A DNA stretch of 34,932 bases, from positions 1 through 34,932 of the IMG/VR virus record IMGVR_UViG_3300046808_000295. One strand, 5' to 3'. Both the position numbers and the translations under genes were made by a program. This DNA comes from a virus. The notes below the pieces were generated by a model, which saw only the letters and a list, made by a program, of their open reading frames with translations, was not told the DNA's origin and searched no databases. This document shows positions 28,773 through 34,932 of the stretch, piece after piece; positions within the stretch are counted from its first letter, which is position 1, and every line of letters starts with the position of its first letter.

Positions 28773-29624
28773 ATGCCGATATACGCCTGTTCGAACGGAA
28801 AATTTAAACTGGGAAAAGATGGTGAGTGTATTTATACCACACGCGAGAATGCCAATGCGGCTTATAGAGCTTACTTGGCGGAGGAAGGAGAAAATGAATC
28901 TGAAAACGATAATGCAAAGAGTAAAAATATGATGTATAACTACAAGAGCCTCGGAATGGAGGTTAAAGATGTAGATGTCAAAGAAGGCATCGTTAGTGGT
29001 TATTTTAGTGCATTTGGTATGGTTGACTCCGATGGAGACATAATGATGCCAGGTGCGTTTAAAAGAAGTATCGCTGATTGGGGACCAAATGCTAAAGGTA
29101 GGATTAAGCATTTGCTTAACCACGACCCGTCTAAGCCATTAGGTAAACCAATAGAGCTTGAAGAGGATAATTATGGTTTAAAATATGTAAGTAAAATTGG
29201 CACACACTCTTTAGGTAAAGACTTTTTGAAGATGGTAGAAAGCGGACTGATTGCAGAGCATTCTATTGGGTTTAAAACATTAAGAGAGCAGAAGAGTGGT
29301 GATGCTAATCAGATACACGAAGTGATGCTATTTGAGGGATCATCTTTAACTGCGTGGGGAGCAAACGAGAACACTCCACTAATCGGTATGAAGAATATGA
29401 CTACAATAGAAGATATACAAAGTCAAATTAAAGCATTCGAGAAGTTCATTCGTGATAGTGATGTTACGGATGAGACCATCGACCTATGTCTAATCAAAGT
29501 CAAACAACTTGCACAAGCACTTGAAATGATGAGTAGCACTGAGGCAGCTATTGCAGCACCTCCGCAGCAAAAAGAAGACAAAGTGGATGTAAGTTCATTT
29601 ATTTCAATTATTAACAAAATCTAA
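28773..29624 (+). CDS. Prohead protease (HK97 U35-like)
   Basis: A 283-residue protein. Residues 1-37 form an extra N-terminal module (MPIYACSNGKFKLGKDGECI). Residues 60-210 are the protease, with GYFSAFGMVDSDGDIMMPGA, HLLNHD carrying the catalytic His117 and EHSIGFKTL with Ser164. The acidic third residue is not certain. The C-terminus has helices that may act as scaffold. It matures the capsid by cleaving the N-terminal delta region of the capsid protein. It starts 1 base after the MuF stop. Confidence 0.88.
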   Translation: MPIYACSNGKFKLGKDGECIYTTRENANAAYRAYLAEEGENESENDNAKSKNMMYNYKSLGMEVKDVDVKEGIVSGYFSAFGMVDSDGDIMMPGAFKRSIADWGPNAKGRIKHLLNHDPSKPLGKPIELEEDNYGLKYVSKIGTHSLGKDFLKMVESGLIAEHSIGFKTLREQKSGDANQIHEVMLFEGSSLTAWGANENTPLIGMKNMTTIEDIQSQIKAFEKFIRDSDVTDETIDLCLIKVKQLAQALEMMSSTEAAIAAPPQQKEDKVDVSSFISIINKI

Positions 29625-29630
29625 ATCACA

Positions 29631-30800
29631 ATGAGCGATTTAAAATCATTCGAGACTGCCCTCGAAGCAAAATTGGCAGAACAAAAAGCTGAGGTAGCAA
29701 GTGTTACCGAGAAGGCTGCAAAGCAGTTCGATTCTAAGGTTGAGCAAATCAACGAGCAACTTGAGAAGTCTAACAAGACTATCGCTGAAGCAGTTGCTGA
29801 GGTGAAAGAAGCTAAGGCTGCTTTCGGTAAGCTATCTGCAAACGCTGAGCAAAAAGTTGCTAAGTCTTATGGCGAACACATCAACAACATCAAAGCTGAG
29901 ATTGCTAATGGTGTTGAGAAAGGTTGGTCTGCAATCAAAGATGCAGCTCGTGGAAACGGTAAAGGTTTCACTTATGAGTTGAATGAGAAGGCAGTAGGTG
30001 TAATGCTTGAGTCAAGCAACCTAACTGGTTCTATCTACACTTCATATGTTGACAACGCTTACATGAGAAGTTATGTTAACCCACACCTAAGAAGCGTGTT
30101 TAACATCATCCCTGTATCAACTGGTTCTGTGTCTTTCCCAAGAGGTAACACTCCAGTAGGCGAAGGTTCTTTCGGTAAGCAAACTGAAGGTTCTGCTAAA
30201 GCACAATTGGATTACGATGTAACTATGGTTAACGTAGCGTTGTCTTTCATCGCTGGTTACGCTAAGGTTTCTCGTCAAATGATTGATGACCTTCCATTCC
30301 TTCAGGCTTACTTGCAATCTTCTTTGATTGAAGATTTCCAAAGAGCTGAGAACACATACTATTTGAACGCAATCGCTTCTTCTGCAACTGCAGGTTCTAC
30401 TGCTGCTTCAGAGAAGGCTGAGAAGTTCATTGACTATGTTGCACAACTTAATAGCCTTAACTGGAACGCTAACCTTGCATTGACTACATATGCAGGTTGG
30501 GCATCTTTGTTGAAAACTAAGCCATCTGACTACTCTGTACCTGGTGGTGTTGTTATCGACAACAGTGGTAACGTAAGAATCGTTGGTATCCCTGTGGTTC
30601 CACATTCTCAAGTTACTGCCGACAAAATCTACTTGATGGATACAACTAAGTACGCTATTGCTCAGCAAAGCGGTCTTGCAGTTCGTTCTACCGAGTTTGA
30701 TCAAGATGATTTCATTAAGAATCTTATCACCTTCCGTTGCGAAGCTCGTTGCGAACTTCTTCAGTTCCAACCTTCTGCTGCAATCTACGGTACGTTCTAA
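29631..30800 (+). CDS. Major capsid protein (HK97 fold)
   Basis: A 389-residue protein. Residues 1-110 are a long charged coiled coil (AEQKAEVASVTEKAAKQFDS), the delta domain used as scaffold and removed by the protease. The HK97 core follows, with SIYTSYVDNAYMRSYVNPHL, RSVFNIIPVSTGSVSFPRGN (N-arm and E-loop), FIAGYAKVSRQMIDDLPFLQ, and LITFRCEARCELLQFQPSAA at the end. It is followed by a terminator, so head protein mRNA can be made in excess. Codon use is more biased than in neighbours, typical for a highly expressed gene. Confidence 0.92.
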   Translation: MSDLKSFETALEAKLAEQKAEVASVTEKAAKQFDSKVEQINEQLEKSNKTIAEAVAEVKEAKAAFGKLSANAEQKVAKSYGEHINNIKAEIANGVEKGWSAIKDAARGNGKGFTYELNEKAVGVMLESSNLTGSIYTSYVDNAYMRSYVNPHLRSVFNIIPVSTGSVSFPRGNTPVGEGSFGKQTEGSAKAQLDYDVTMVNVALSFIAGYAKVSRQMIDDLPFLQAYLQSSLIEDFQRAENTYYLNAIASSATAGSTAASEKAEKFIDYVAQLNSLNWNANLALTTYAGWASLLKTKPSDYSVPGGVVIDNSGNVRIVGIPVVPHSQVTADKIYLMDTTKYAIAQQSGLAVRSTEFDQDDFIKNLITFRCEARCELLQFQPSAAIYGTF

Positions 30801-30813
30801 CTATAATCGGGGA

Positions 30814-30838
30814 GGGAGAAATCTCTCCCCTTTATTTT
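30814..30838 (+). terminator. Terminator after the capsid gene
   Basis: The stem GGGAGA (30814-30819) pairs with TCTCCC (30824-30829) around AATC. A GGGGAG/CTCCCC register also exists, and TTTATTTT follows (30831-30838). It stands 13 bases after the capsid stop and before the methyltransferase gene. Confidence 0.8.
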
Positions 30839-30845
30839 ATACTAT

Positions 30846-31364
30846 ATGCCATTTAGCTACGGGTACTTTAAGAAAGAATACGCAGAGCATTTATTTGAGA
30901 ACTTTAGCATTGACATTGACATTCTTGATGTTGGTGCAGGTTGCGGAACGTATGGAGTGTTATTGAAACAAGATTTCAAAAACATTGATGCTATTGAGAT
31001 TTATGAGCCATACAGAAAGCAATTTGATTTAGATAAAGTTTATAGGAGTGTATTTATAGGAGATGTAAAAGAGCTAAACCTATTCTTATACAATTACATT
31101 ATTATGGGCGATGTGCTTGAGCATATGAGCGTAGAAGATGCCCAAGCATTACTTGAGAAGATACACCAAAATAATATTTATTGTATGGTAGCAATCCCAT
31201 ATAAGATGCCACAGGCTGATGTTGGAGGCAACAAGCATGAGAGGCATTTGCAAGATGATTTGACACACGAACTATTTTTAACGAGATATCCAACAATGCA
31301 ACTTCTATTTATGAATGAGCATTACGGGTATTATGTAAACTATAACTATGAACATACTATTTAG
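30846..31364 (+). CDS. SAM-dependent methyltransferase-like protein
   Basis: A 172-residue class I methyltransferase-like protein. Motif I is ILDVGAGCGTYG (residues 26-37), followed by an acidic strand end (AIEIYEP) and motif IV-like YIIMGDVLEHM. The length is short and a target-recognition domain is not visible, so a small molecule, sugar or protein target is more probable than DNA. It ends with a 17-base overlap with the glycosyltransferase start at 31348, which supports a functional pair for modification of a surface structure. Both are inserted between the capsid gene and the connector genes. Confidence 0.75.
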   Translation: MPFSYGYFKKEYAEHLFENFSIDIDILDVGAGCGTYGVLLKQDFKNIDAIEIYEPYRKQFDLDKVYRSVFIGDVKELNLFLYNYIIMGDVLEHMSVEDAQALLEKIHQNNIYCMVAIPYKMPQADVGGNKHERHLQDDLTHELFLTRYPTMQLLFMNEHYGYYVNYNYEHTI

Positions 31365-32372
31365 CATTCATCTTTATCCTCCACAACACTTATGCCTCTT
31401 GGGGGTGGGCATTAAGTTGTTCACCCTCAAGAGGTAAAAAACTGCGGAGCAGAGATGATGGCGCATAGGATAATCAAACACTTACAATCCAAAGGGCATC
31501 ACGTAAGGGTTTTATTACACCAAGCTAACCACTATAAGATTACAAATAATTATTGCTATGACGGAGTGGATGTATTCCCTCCAAACGCAAATGTGATAGA
31601 TGGATTATTTAGATGGTGCAATGCAGTTTTTACGCATTTGGACTATACGAGATGGAGCATAGGCACATCAGCAATGTATAAAAAGCCATTATTCCATTTG
31701 ATACACAATACTCACTTATACCCTGAGATACATAATGCAGAAACTTATCAACACATTGTGTACAATTCTAAGTGGGCAAAAGACAAATTGGGTTATAAAT
31801 GGAGTAACTTTATACTCACACCACCTACCGATTTTAGGGATTTTGATATTGATGTAGATAGTGCTGATAATGAGTACATTACGCTTATCAATTTGAACGA
31901 AAATAAGGGTGGTAAGATATTTGAAGAGATAGCAAAAGCGATGCCTCACAAGAAGTTCTTAGGAGTACAAGGCTCTTATGACGATCAAATTAGGGGAAAT
32001 ATCCAAAATATTACTTATATTAACAAAACTACTAATATACTTGACGTATATAAACAGACCCGAATACTACTAATGCCGAGTGCTTATGAGAGTTGGGGTA
32101 TGACTGCTACTGAGGCGATGTGCTGTGGCATACCAGTCATTAGCAGCGAGGCAGAAGGGTTAAAAGAGAATTGTGGCAAGGCAGGTATATTTATAAAGGA
32201 CCGCAATGATATTAAAAGCTGGGTTAACGAGATTAATAAATTGGATGATGCCAAAGCGTACGCAGCAGCATCACGAAAAGTCAAAGCGAGAGGAAGAGAG
32301 CATGATCCGAGAAAAGCGCTTGATGAATTTGAGACCTGGTTCAGAGAAAATGTTAATAGATACAACAATTAA
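31348..32372 (+). CDS. GT4-like glycosyltransferase, interrupted by a 50-nt hairpin element
   Basis: The gene begins at ATG 31348 inside the methyltransferase end: MNILFSIHLYPPQH (14 codons), then 50 bases (31390-31439) break the frame, and the protein resumes at AAC 31440: NCGAEMMAHRIIKHLQSKGH and onward. The first part plus the second reads as one GT4 N-terminus (YPP, CGAE, GHHVRVLL). The later part has ESWGMTATEAMCCGIPVISS, the GT4 donor-binding EX7E motif. Without bypass, translation from 31348 ends at TAA 31435, and starting at ATG 31455 yields 305 residues lacking the first strand and the Gly-Glu loop. It probably glycosylates capsid or tail, or a host surface sugar. Confidence 0.75.
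31390..31439 (+). other. 50-nt self-complementary insert (bypass element candidate)
   Basis: The insert consists of arms CCTCTTGGGGGTG (31395-31407) and CACCCTCAAGAGG (31422-31434), a 13-bp stem with one G-T pair and a 14-base loop. Outer bases TTATG/TAAAA add partial pairing up to the edges of the insert. Removing exactly these 50 bases restores the GT4 reading frame. It contains the in-frame stop TAA (31435). No T-run follows, so it is not a terminator. Confidence 0.75.
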
Positions 32373-32374
32373 GT

Positions 32375-32932
32375 ATGGCGATATATATAGACGGGATAAC
32401 AGTGATTGCTGATGCGGTTGTTGAACCCGTGAGTCGCACCGATGCCAAAAATTGGATGCGCATAACAGATTATACTTCTGACGATACTTTGATTGATGAG
32501 CTTATCACATCTGCAAGGAAGCATCTTGAGAAGCTAACTGGCTTGTCATTGTGTAATAAAAAAATTAAGGCTAACGTAGAGCTTACAGGTGAAGTACCTG
32601 CGGTATGGATGGTTGATGTTCCTTACGGACCATTGGCTTGTGTGGATGAGATAAGATACAAGACGGGCATAAATAGTTGGGATGTGCTTGAGAATAATGT
32701 TGAGTACGAGAAAATCGGAGGCAAGTTGTGGTTCTATGCTGCTGGGTGTTATGAGATAACATACCAAGCGGGGTACGGAGACTTACCCGCTGACCTTGAG
32801 AACGACTTGCTTACGCTTGTCGCTTGGATGTATGAGAACAGAGGTAAGAGGTTCCAAAAGAGTGATGCAATAAAAGACTATCCTAATTGGGATGGACTTA
32901 ATTATCATCAGTATAAAAAGGTTGTGATATAA
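32375..32932 (+). CDS. Head-tail connector, HK97 gp6-like
   Basis: A 185-residue protein with the connector pattern: VSRTDAKNWMRITDYTSDDT, then LIDELITSARKHLEKLTGLS, a beta region with VDEIRYKTGINSWDVLENNV, and LTLVAWMYENRGKRF at the C-terminus. Such proteins form a ring under the portal. It starts 2 bases after the glycosyltransferase stop and overlaps the next gene by one base. Confidence 0.85.
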   Translation: MAIYIDGITVIADAVVEPVSRTDAKNWMRITDYTSDDTLIDELITSARKHLEKLTGLSLCNKKIKANVELTGEVPAVWMVDVPYGPLACVDEIRYKTGINSWDVLENNVEYEKIGGKLWFYAAGCYEITYQAGYGDLPADLENDLLTLVAWMYENRGKRFQKSDAIKDYPNWDGLNYHQYKKVVI

Positions 32933-33378
32933 TGGCTAAAGCCAAAGTAAATATAAACCAATTAAATTCTGTGCTAAATAGCATTGACCAAGCATATATT
33001 ACAAGACTTGATAAAATTGAGAAGCAATTTAAAAAGTCGATAGATAAGATGGCTAATGACGCTAAACGTGATGCGCCTATTGGAGTATTAGGACCACACC
33101 CAGGCAGACTTGCTGATAGTATATATTGGGAAGAAGTTGGCAAAGTATCATATCAATTAAGGGCAGATGCGCCTTATGCAGCTTATGTCGAGTTTGGTAC
33201 TGGAGCAAATTTTAGTAAGTACCCTGGAAAGGATGCGTATTGGCAAGATATAGCAAGTAAGTTTAAAATTAATGGTCAAGGTAGAACACCTGCCCAACCA
33301 TTTTTTTATCCAAACGTGAACAAGGAATTTAGTAAACTTATAACAAGAGTAGGAAAAATATTGTCACAGAATGCTTGA
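32932..33378 (+). CDS. Head-tail joining protein, HK97 gp10-like
   Basis: A 148-residue protein with the family pattern: a helical N-terminus, KRDAPIGVLGPHPGRLADSI, then RADAPYAAYVEFGTGANFSK (the AxYxEFGT signature) and PAQPFFYPNVNKEF. It joins the head to the tail or completes the neck. The next gene overlaps by 8 bases. Confidence 0.85.
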   Translation: MAKAKVNINQLNSVLNSIDQAYITRLDKIEKQFKKSIDKMANDAKRDAPIGVLGPHPGRLADSIYWEEVGKVSYQLRADAPYAAYVEFGTGANFSKYPGKDAYWQDIASKFKINGQGRTPAQPFFYPNVNKEFSKLITRVGKILSQNA

Positions 33379-33802
33379 TACCGCAAATAGTGTTAGGTCT
33401 ATATATTTGTCCACTCTTAATGGGCATTTAACTTATGGTGGCAAGAACGTGCCAGTGTATGGACAGACACCATTTAGCACAACTCCTCAGATGTTTGTGA
33501 TTATTGGCAACATAACGGAGGTAAGCGACAATACTAACCATTCATTTGGTAACGATGTGGAGGTGGTTATAGACATTTATAGTGAGCAGTATATGGTTTA
33601 TGATAATAGTATTGTAGACAATATTGCTTCACAAATATTAAATTTGCTAATACCTACACCTAACGTGAATGGATTTAGCGATGCGAATTTTTTAGTTTAT
33701 CCAACTGCAAGGACAAGTTCAAGATACTTGTCTGAGGTGGATGGGCAAAATTTCTTCGCAAGAAAAATAATAACAATAAGTAATTTAGTTAATCAAAAAT
33801 AA
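33371..33802 (+). CDS. Tail completion/terminator protein (DUF3168-like)
   Basis: A 143-residue protein at the place of tail terminators between the gp10-like and tail-tube genes. The pattern is helix (TANSVRSIYLSTLNGHL), strand VPVYGQTPFSTTPQMFVIIG, then DVEVVIDIYSEQYMVYDNSI and ARKIITISNLV, as in tail terminators that cap the tube. The start is ATG 33371, overlapping the previous gene by 8 bases. The family call is by order and pattern. Confidence 0.7.
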   Translation: MLDTANSVRSIYLSTLNGHLTYGGKNVPVYGQTPFSTTPQMFVIIGNITEVSDNTNHSFGNDVEVVIDIYSEQYMVYDNSIVDNIASQILNLLIPTPNVNGFSDANFLVYPTARTSSRYLSEVDGQNFFARKIITISNLVNQK

Positions 33803-33811
33803 AATAAAACA

Positions 33812-34243
33812 ATGGCACAAATTTTAGGTTCTTTACAAAACATTGAAATTGATGTAGCTGGTGGCTCATCATACAAAAACCTTGTTTGCTTGAGGACATC
33901 TTCAGTTAATACAACTATGGATGCAACTACCGAGCAAACTAACTGCGGAGTTTTGACTTCTCCTTCAGAGCCTCAAATGTCTACCGACTTTGATGCAATC
34001 TGTGAGACTGCACCAACTGTTGCTCAAGTATCTTACGAAGATTTGTTGGCTGCAATGGTAAACAAAACTTTGGTTGCGGTAAGAGTTCAAAACCCAGTTG
34101 TTAGTGGTTCTTCAGCAGGTGCTGCTTATTACCACGCATTTAGCGGTTATATCACTGATCTTACTTTGAACCAATCATCTACTGAATTTATCAACTTCTC
34201 TGGTACTATCCAATCAAGTGGTGCTTTGGATGTTGTTGCTTAA
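33812..34243 (+). CDS. Major tail (tube) protein
   Basis: A 143-residue beta-rich protein, MAQILGSLQNIEIDVAGGSS, with TSSVNTTMDATTEQTNCGVL and the end strands GYITDLTLNQSSTEFINFSG, typical of short tail-tube proteins. Position before the tail assembly chaperones and tape measure fits the main tube subunit. Codon bias is strong, as in the capsid gene, which supports high expression. A second tail-tube-like protein is encoded at 3036-3668. Confidence 0.75.
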   Translation: MAQILGSLQNIEIDVAGGSSYKNLVCLRTSSVNTTMDATTEQTNCGVLTSPSEPQMSTDFDAICETAPTVAQVSYEDLLAAMVNKTLVAVRVQNPVVSGSSAGAAYYHAFSGYITDLTLNQSSTEFINFSGTIQSSGALDVVA

Positions 34244-34251
34244 TATAAATT

Positions 34252-34626
34252 ATGAACTATACTACTATTACTATTAACGACCAAAAGGTCGGACTTAAAT
34301 TTGGGATGGCTTCGTTTAGGTATGTTGCCGATAAACTAAAAGACGGAATTACTTTTGAGAATGGAGAGATAAATGAGATTGGCATTGCTCATCTTATTTA
34401 TAGCGGTTATTACAATAACTGCCTTGTCAAAGGAGTCTTACCCGAAATGACATTTGAGACTTTACTTGATTATATTGAGGCTAATATAATGAAACAAGAT
34501 TTCATTGATGAGCTTAAAGAGATAATTAAAGTATGGGGCGAAAGCGACATGATTAAAAAGAATTTTGTAGCTTCCGACAATACTGAAGAGTCAGCAAAAA
34601 AAAAGAGTTCACGTGGGAGGAAATAG
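34252..34626 (+). CDS. Tail assembly chaperone (G-like, unshifted form)
   Basis: A 124-residue protein, the G-type partner of tail assembly chaperones (NDQKVGLKFGMASFRYVADK, MTFETLLDYIEANIMK). It ends in SAKKKSSRGRK at a run of nine A. At this run ribosomes can shift by -1 into the next frame (see the fused product). The chaperones bind the tape measure protein during tail assembly and are absent from the finished tail. Confidence 0.85.
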   Translation: MNYTTITINDQKVGLKFGMASFRYVADKLKDGITFENGEINEIGIAHLIYSGYYNNCLVKGVLPEMTFETLLDYIEANIMKQDFIDELKEIIKVWGESDMIKKNFVASDNTEESAKKKSSRGRK

Positions 34627-34910
34627 AAGCATTCGCTTTTGGTGAATTGTGTTTGCTTCCACGTGACTTCTACGACATGAGTCCAAGACATTTTTCTCTT
34701 ATGATACAAGGTCACCAAGAGAAAAAAGTAGATACATATAAGCAGACAAGACTACTCATGTTTACAATGGTAAGGTTAATGGGTGATCCTAAAACCGCAC
34801 CAAAGACACCAGAGGCTTTGTGGGAGCTACCAGGTGATGAGATAACCAAACCCACTGATGAAGAGTATAGAGAAGTCTTTAATAGATTAACAAAATGGCA
34901 GAAGGAATAA
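34252..34910 (+). CDS. Tail assembly chaperone GT-like fusion by -1 frameshift
   Basis: The fused product reads codons 34252-34605, then slips back one base and continues from 34605 as EFTWEEIEAFAFGELCLLPR to the stop at 34910. The TWEEIEAFAFGEL and LLPRDFYDMSP segments form a T-like domain that has no good start of its own (the first ATG, at 34647, lies inside it). This is the lambda G/GT arrangement found in most siphophages. The total is about 219 residues. It ends 16 bases inside the tape measure start. Confidence 0.85.
34599..34666 (+). promoter_or_regulatory. -1 programmed frameshift site (A AAA AAG) with downstream stem
   Basis: The slippery heptamer A AAA AAG lies at 34599-34605 in the correct phase. 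Starting four bases later, TCACGTGG (34609-34616) can pair with CCACGTGA (34659-34666), an 8-bp stem with a 42-base loop, a plausible stimulator. The heptamer is the dnaX type known for efficient -1 shifting. Confidence 0.85.
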
Positions 34911-34932
34911 ATGCATTAATATTACCTATTGG
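34895..34932 (+). CDS. Tape measure protein, N-terminal start (truncated by window end)
   Basis: ATG at 34895 starts MAEGINALILPI with the frame open to the end. It overlaps the chaperone stop by 16 bases, as usual for tape measure genes in this order. Only 12 codons are present. The end bases GG plus the first base of the window give a Gly codon and keep the frame with the C-terminal part at 2-613. Confidence 0.7.
   Translation, partial: MAEGINALILPI

Noticed and set aside
31395-31434. Hairpin in the glycosyltransferase gene as a transcription terminator
   Set aside because: It is followed by TAAAAAACTG without a T-run on the plus strand and lies inside a gene. The exact frame repair on removal points to a coding gap.

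Overview
The window is an almost complete genome of a tailed phage with a long non-contractile tail (siphovirus-like, HK97-type capsid), probably infecting a member of the Bacteroidota. The host inference rests on AT-rich sequence, weak Shine-Dalgarno sites, several matches to the Bacteroidota promoter (TAnnTTTG at -7 with TTTG or TTG upstream) and protein families typical of Bacteroidota phages. No integrase or partition gene is visible, so a lytic lifestyle is the simplest reading, although a small Cro/CI-type regulator is present. The left end is the C-terminus of a tape measure protein and the right end is the first 12 codons of one. The sequence is therefore a circularly permuted genome opened inside the tape measure gene. 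Joining the ends is in frame but gives only about 216 residues, so the middle of that gene may be missing.

Layout. 1-9267: tape measure C-terminus, large tail-tip protein, a second tail-tube-like protein, two small membrane proteins (holin candidates), a BppU-like baseplate protein and three tail-fibre genes. 9285-10726: two small proteins, a GH19 endolysin and a one-piece spanin. 10723-17697: DnaQ-like exonuclease, HExxH protein, XRE regulator, SSB-like protein with a DDTPF tip, two tRNA-like structures, RecB-like nuclease, MazG-like protein, many small early proteins and an SF2 helicase. 17708-21192: VRR-NUC nuclease, prim-pol/SF3 helicase, an iteron array with a perfect DnaA box, and a stand-alone DnaA domain IV protein. 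21457-23394: the only leftward block, with a GP88-family protein and small or very small genes. 23555-34932: rightward packaging, head and tail module (TerS, TerL with intein, portal, MuF, protease, capsid, methyltransferase, glycosyltransferase, connectors, tail tube, frameshifted tail chaperones, tape measure start).

How it works together. Prim-pol/helicase, SSB-like protein, nucleases and the DnaA-like protein would start replication at the iteron region and rely on host DNA polymerase, since no polymerase gene is seen. The head and tail block follows the usual HK97/lambda order. Lysis would use holin, GH19 endolysin and u-spanin.

Most unusual points. (1) A 50-nt, almost perfectly self-complementary element interrupts the glycosyltransferase gene after codon 14 and carries an in-frame stop, recalling the 50-nt bypass gap of T4 gene 60. 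(2) The TerL intein sits in the Walker A motif and contains a NUMOD4/HNH endonuclease gene in another reading frame, while the intein frame stays open throughout. (3) An iteron plus DnaA-box origin lies next to a phage DnaA domain IV protein. (4) Two adjacent tail-fibre genes end in the same 11-bp sequence, and a -1 shift there continues fibre-like sequence.
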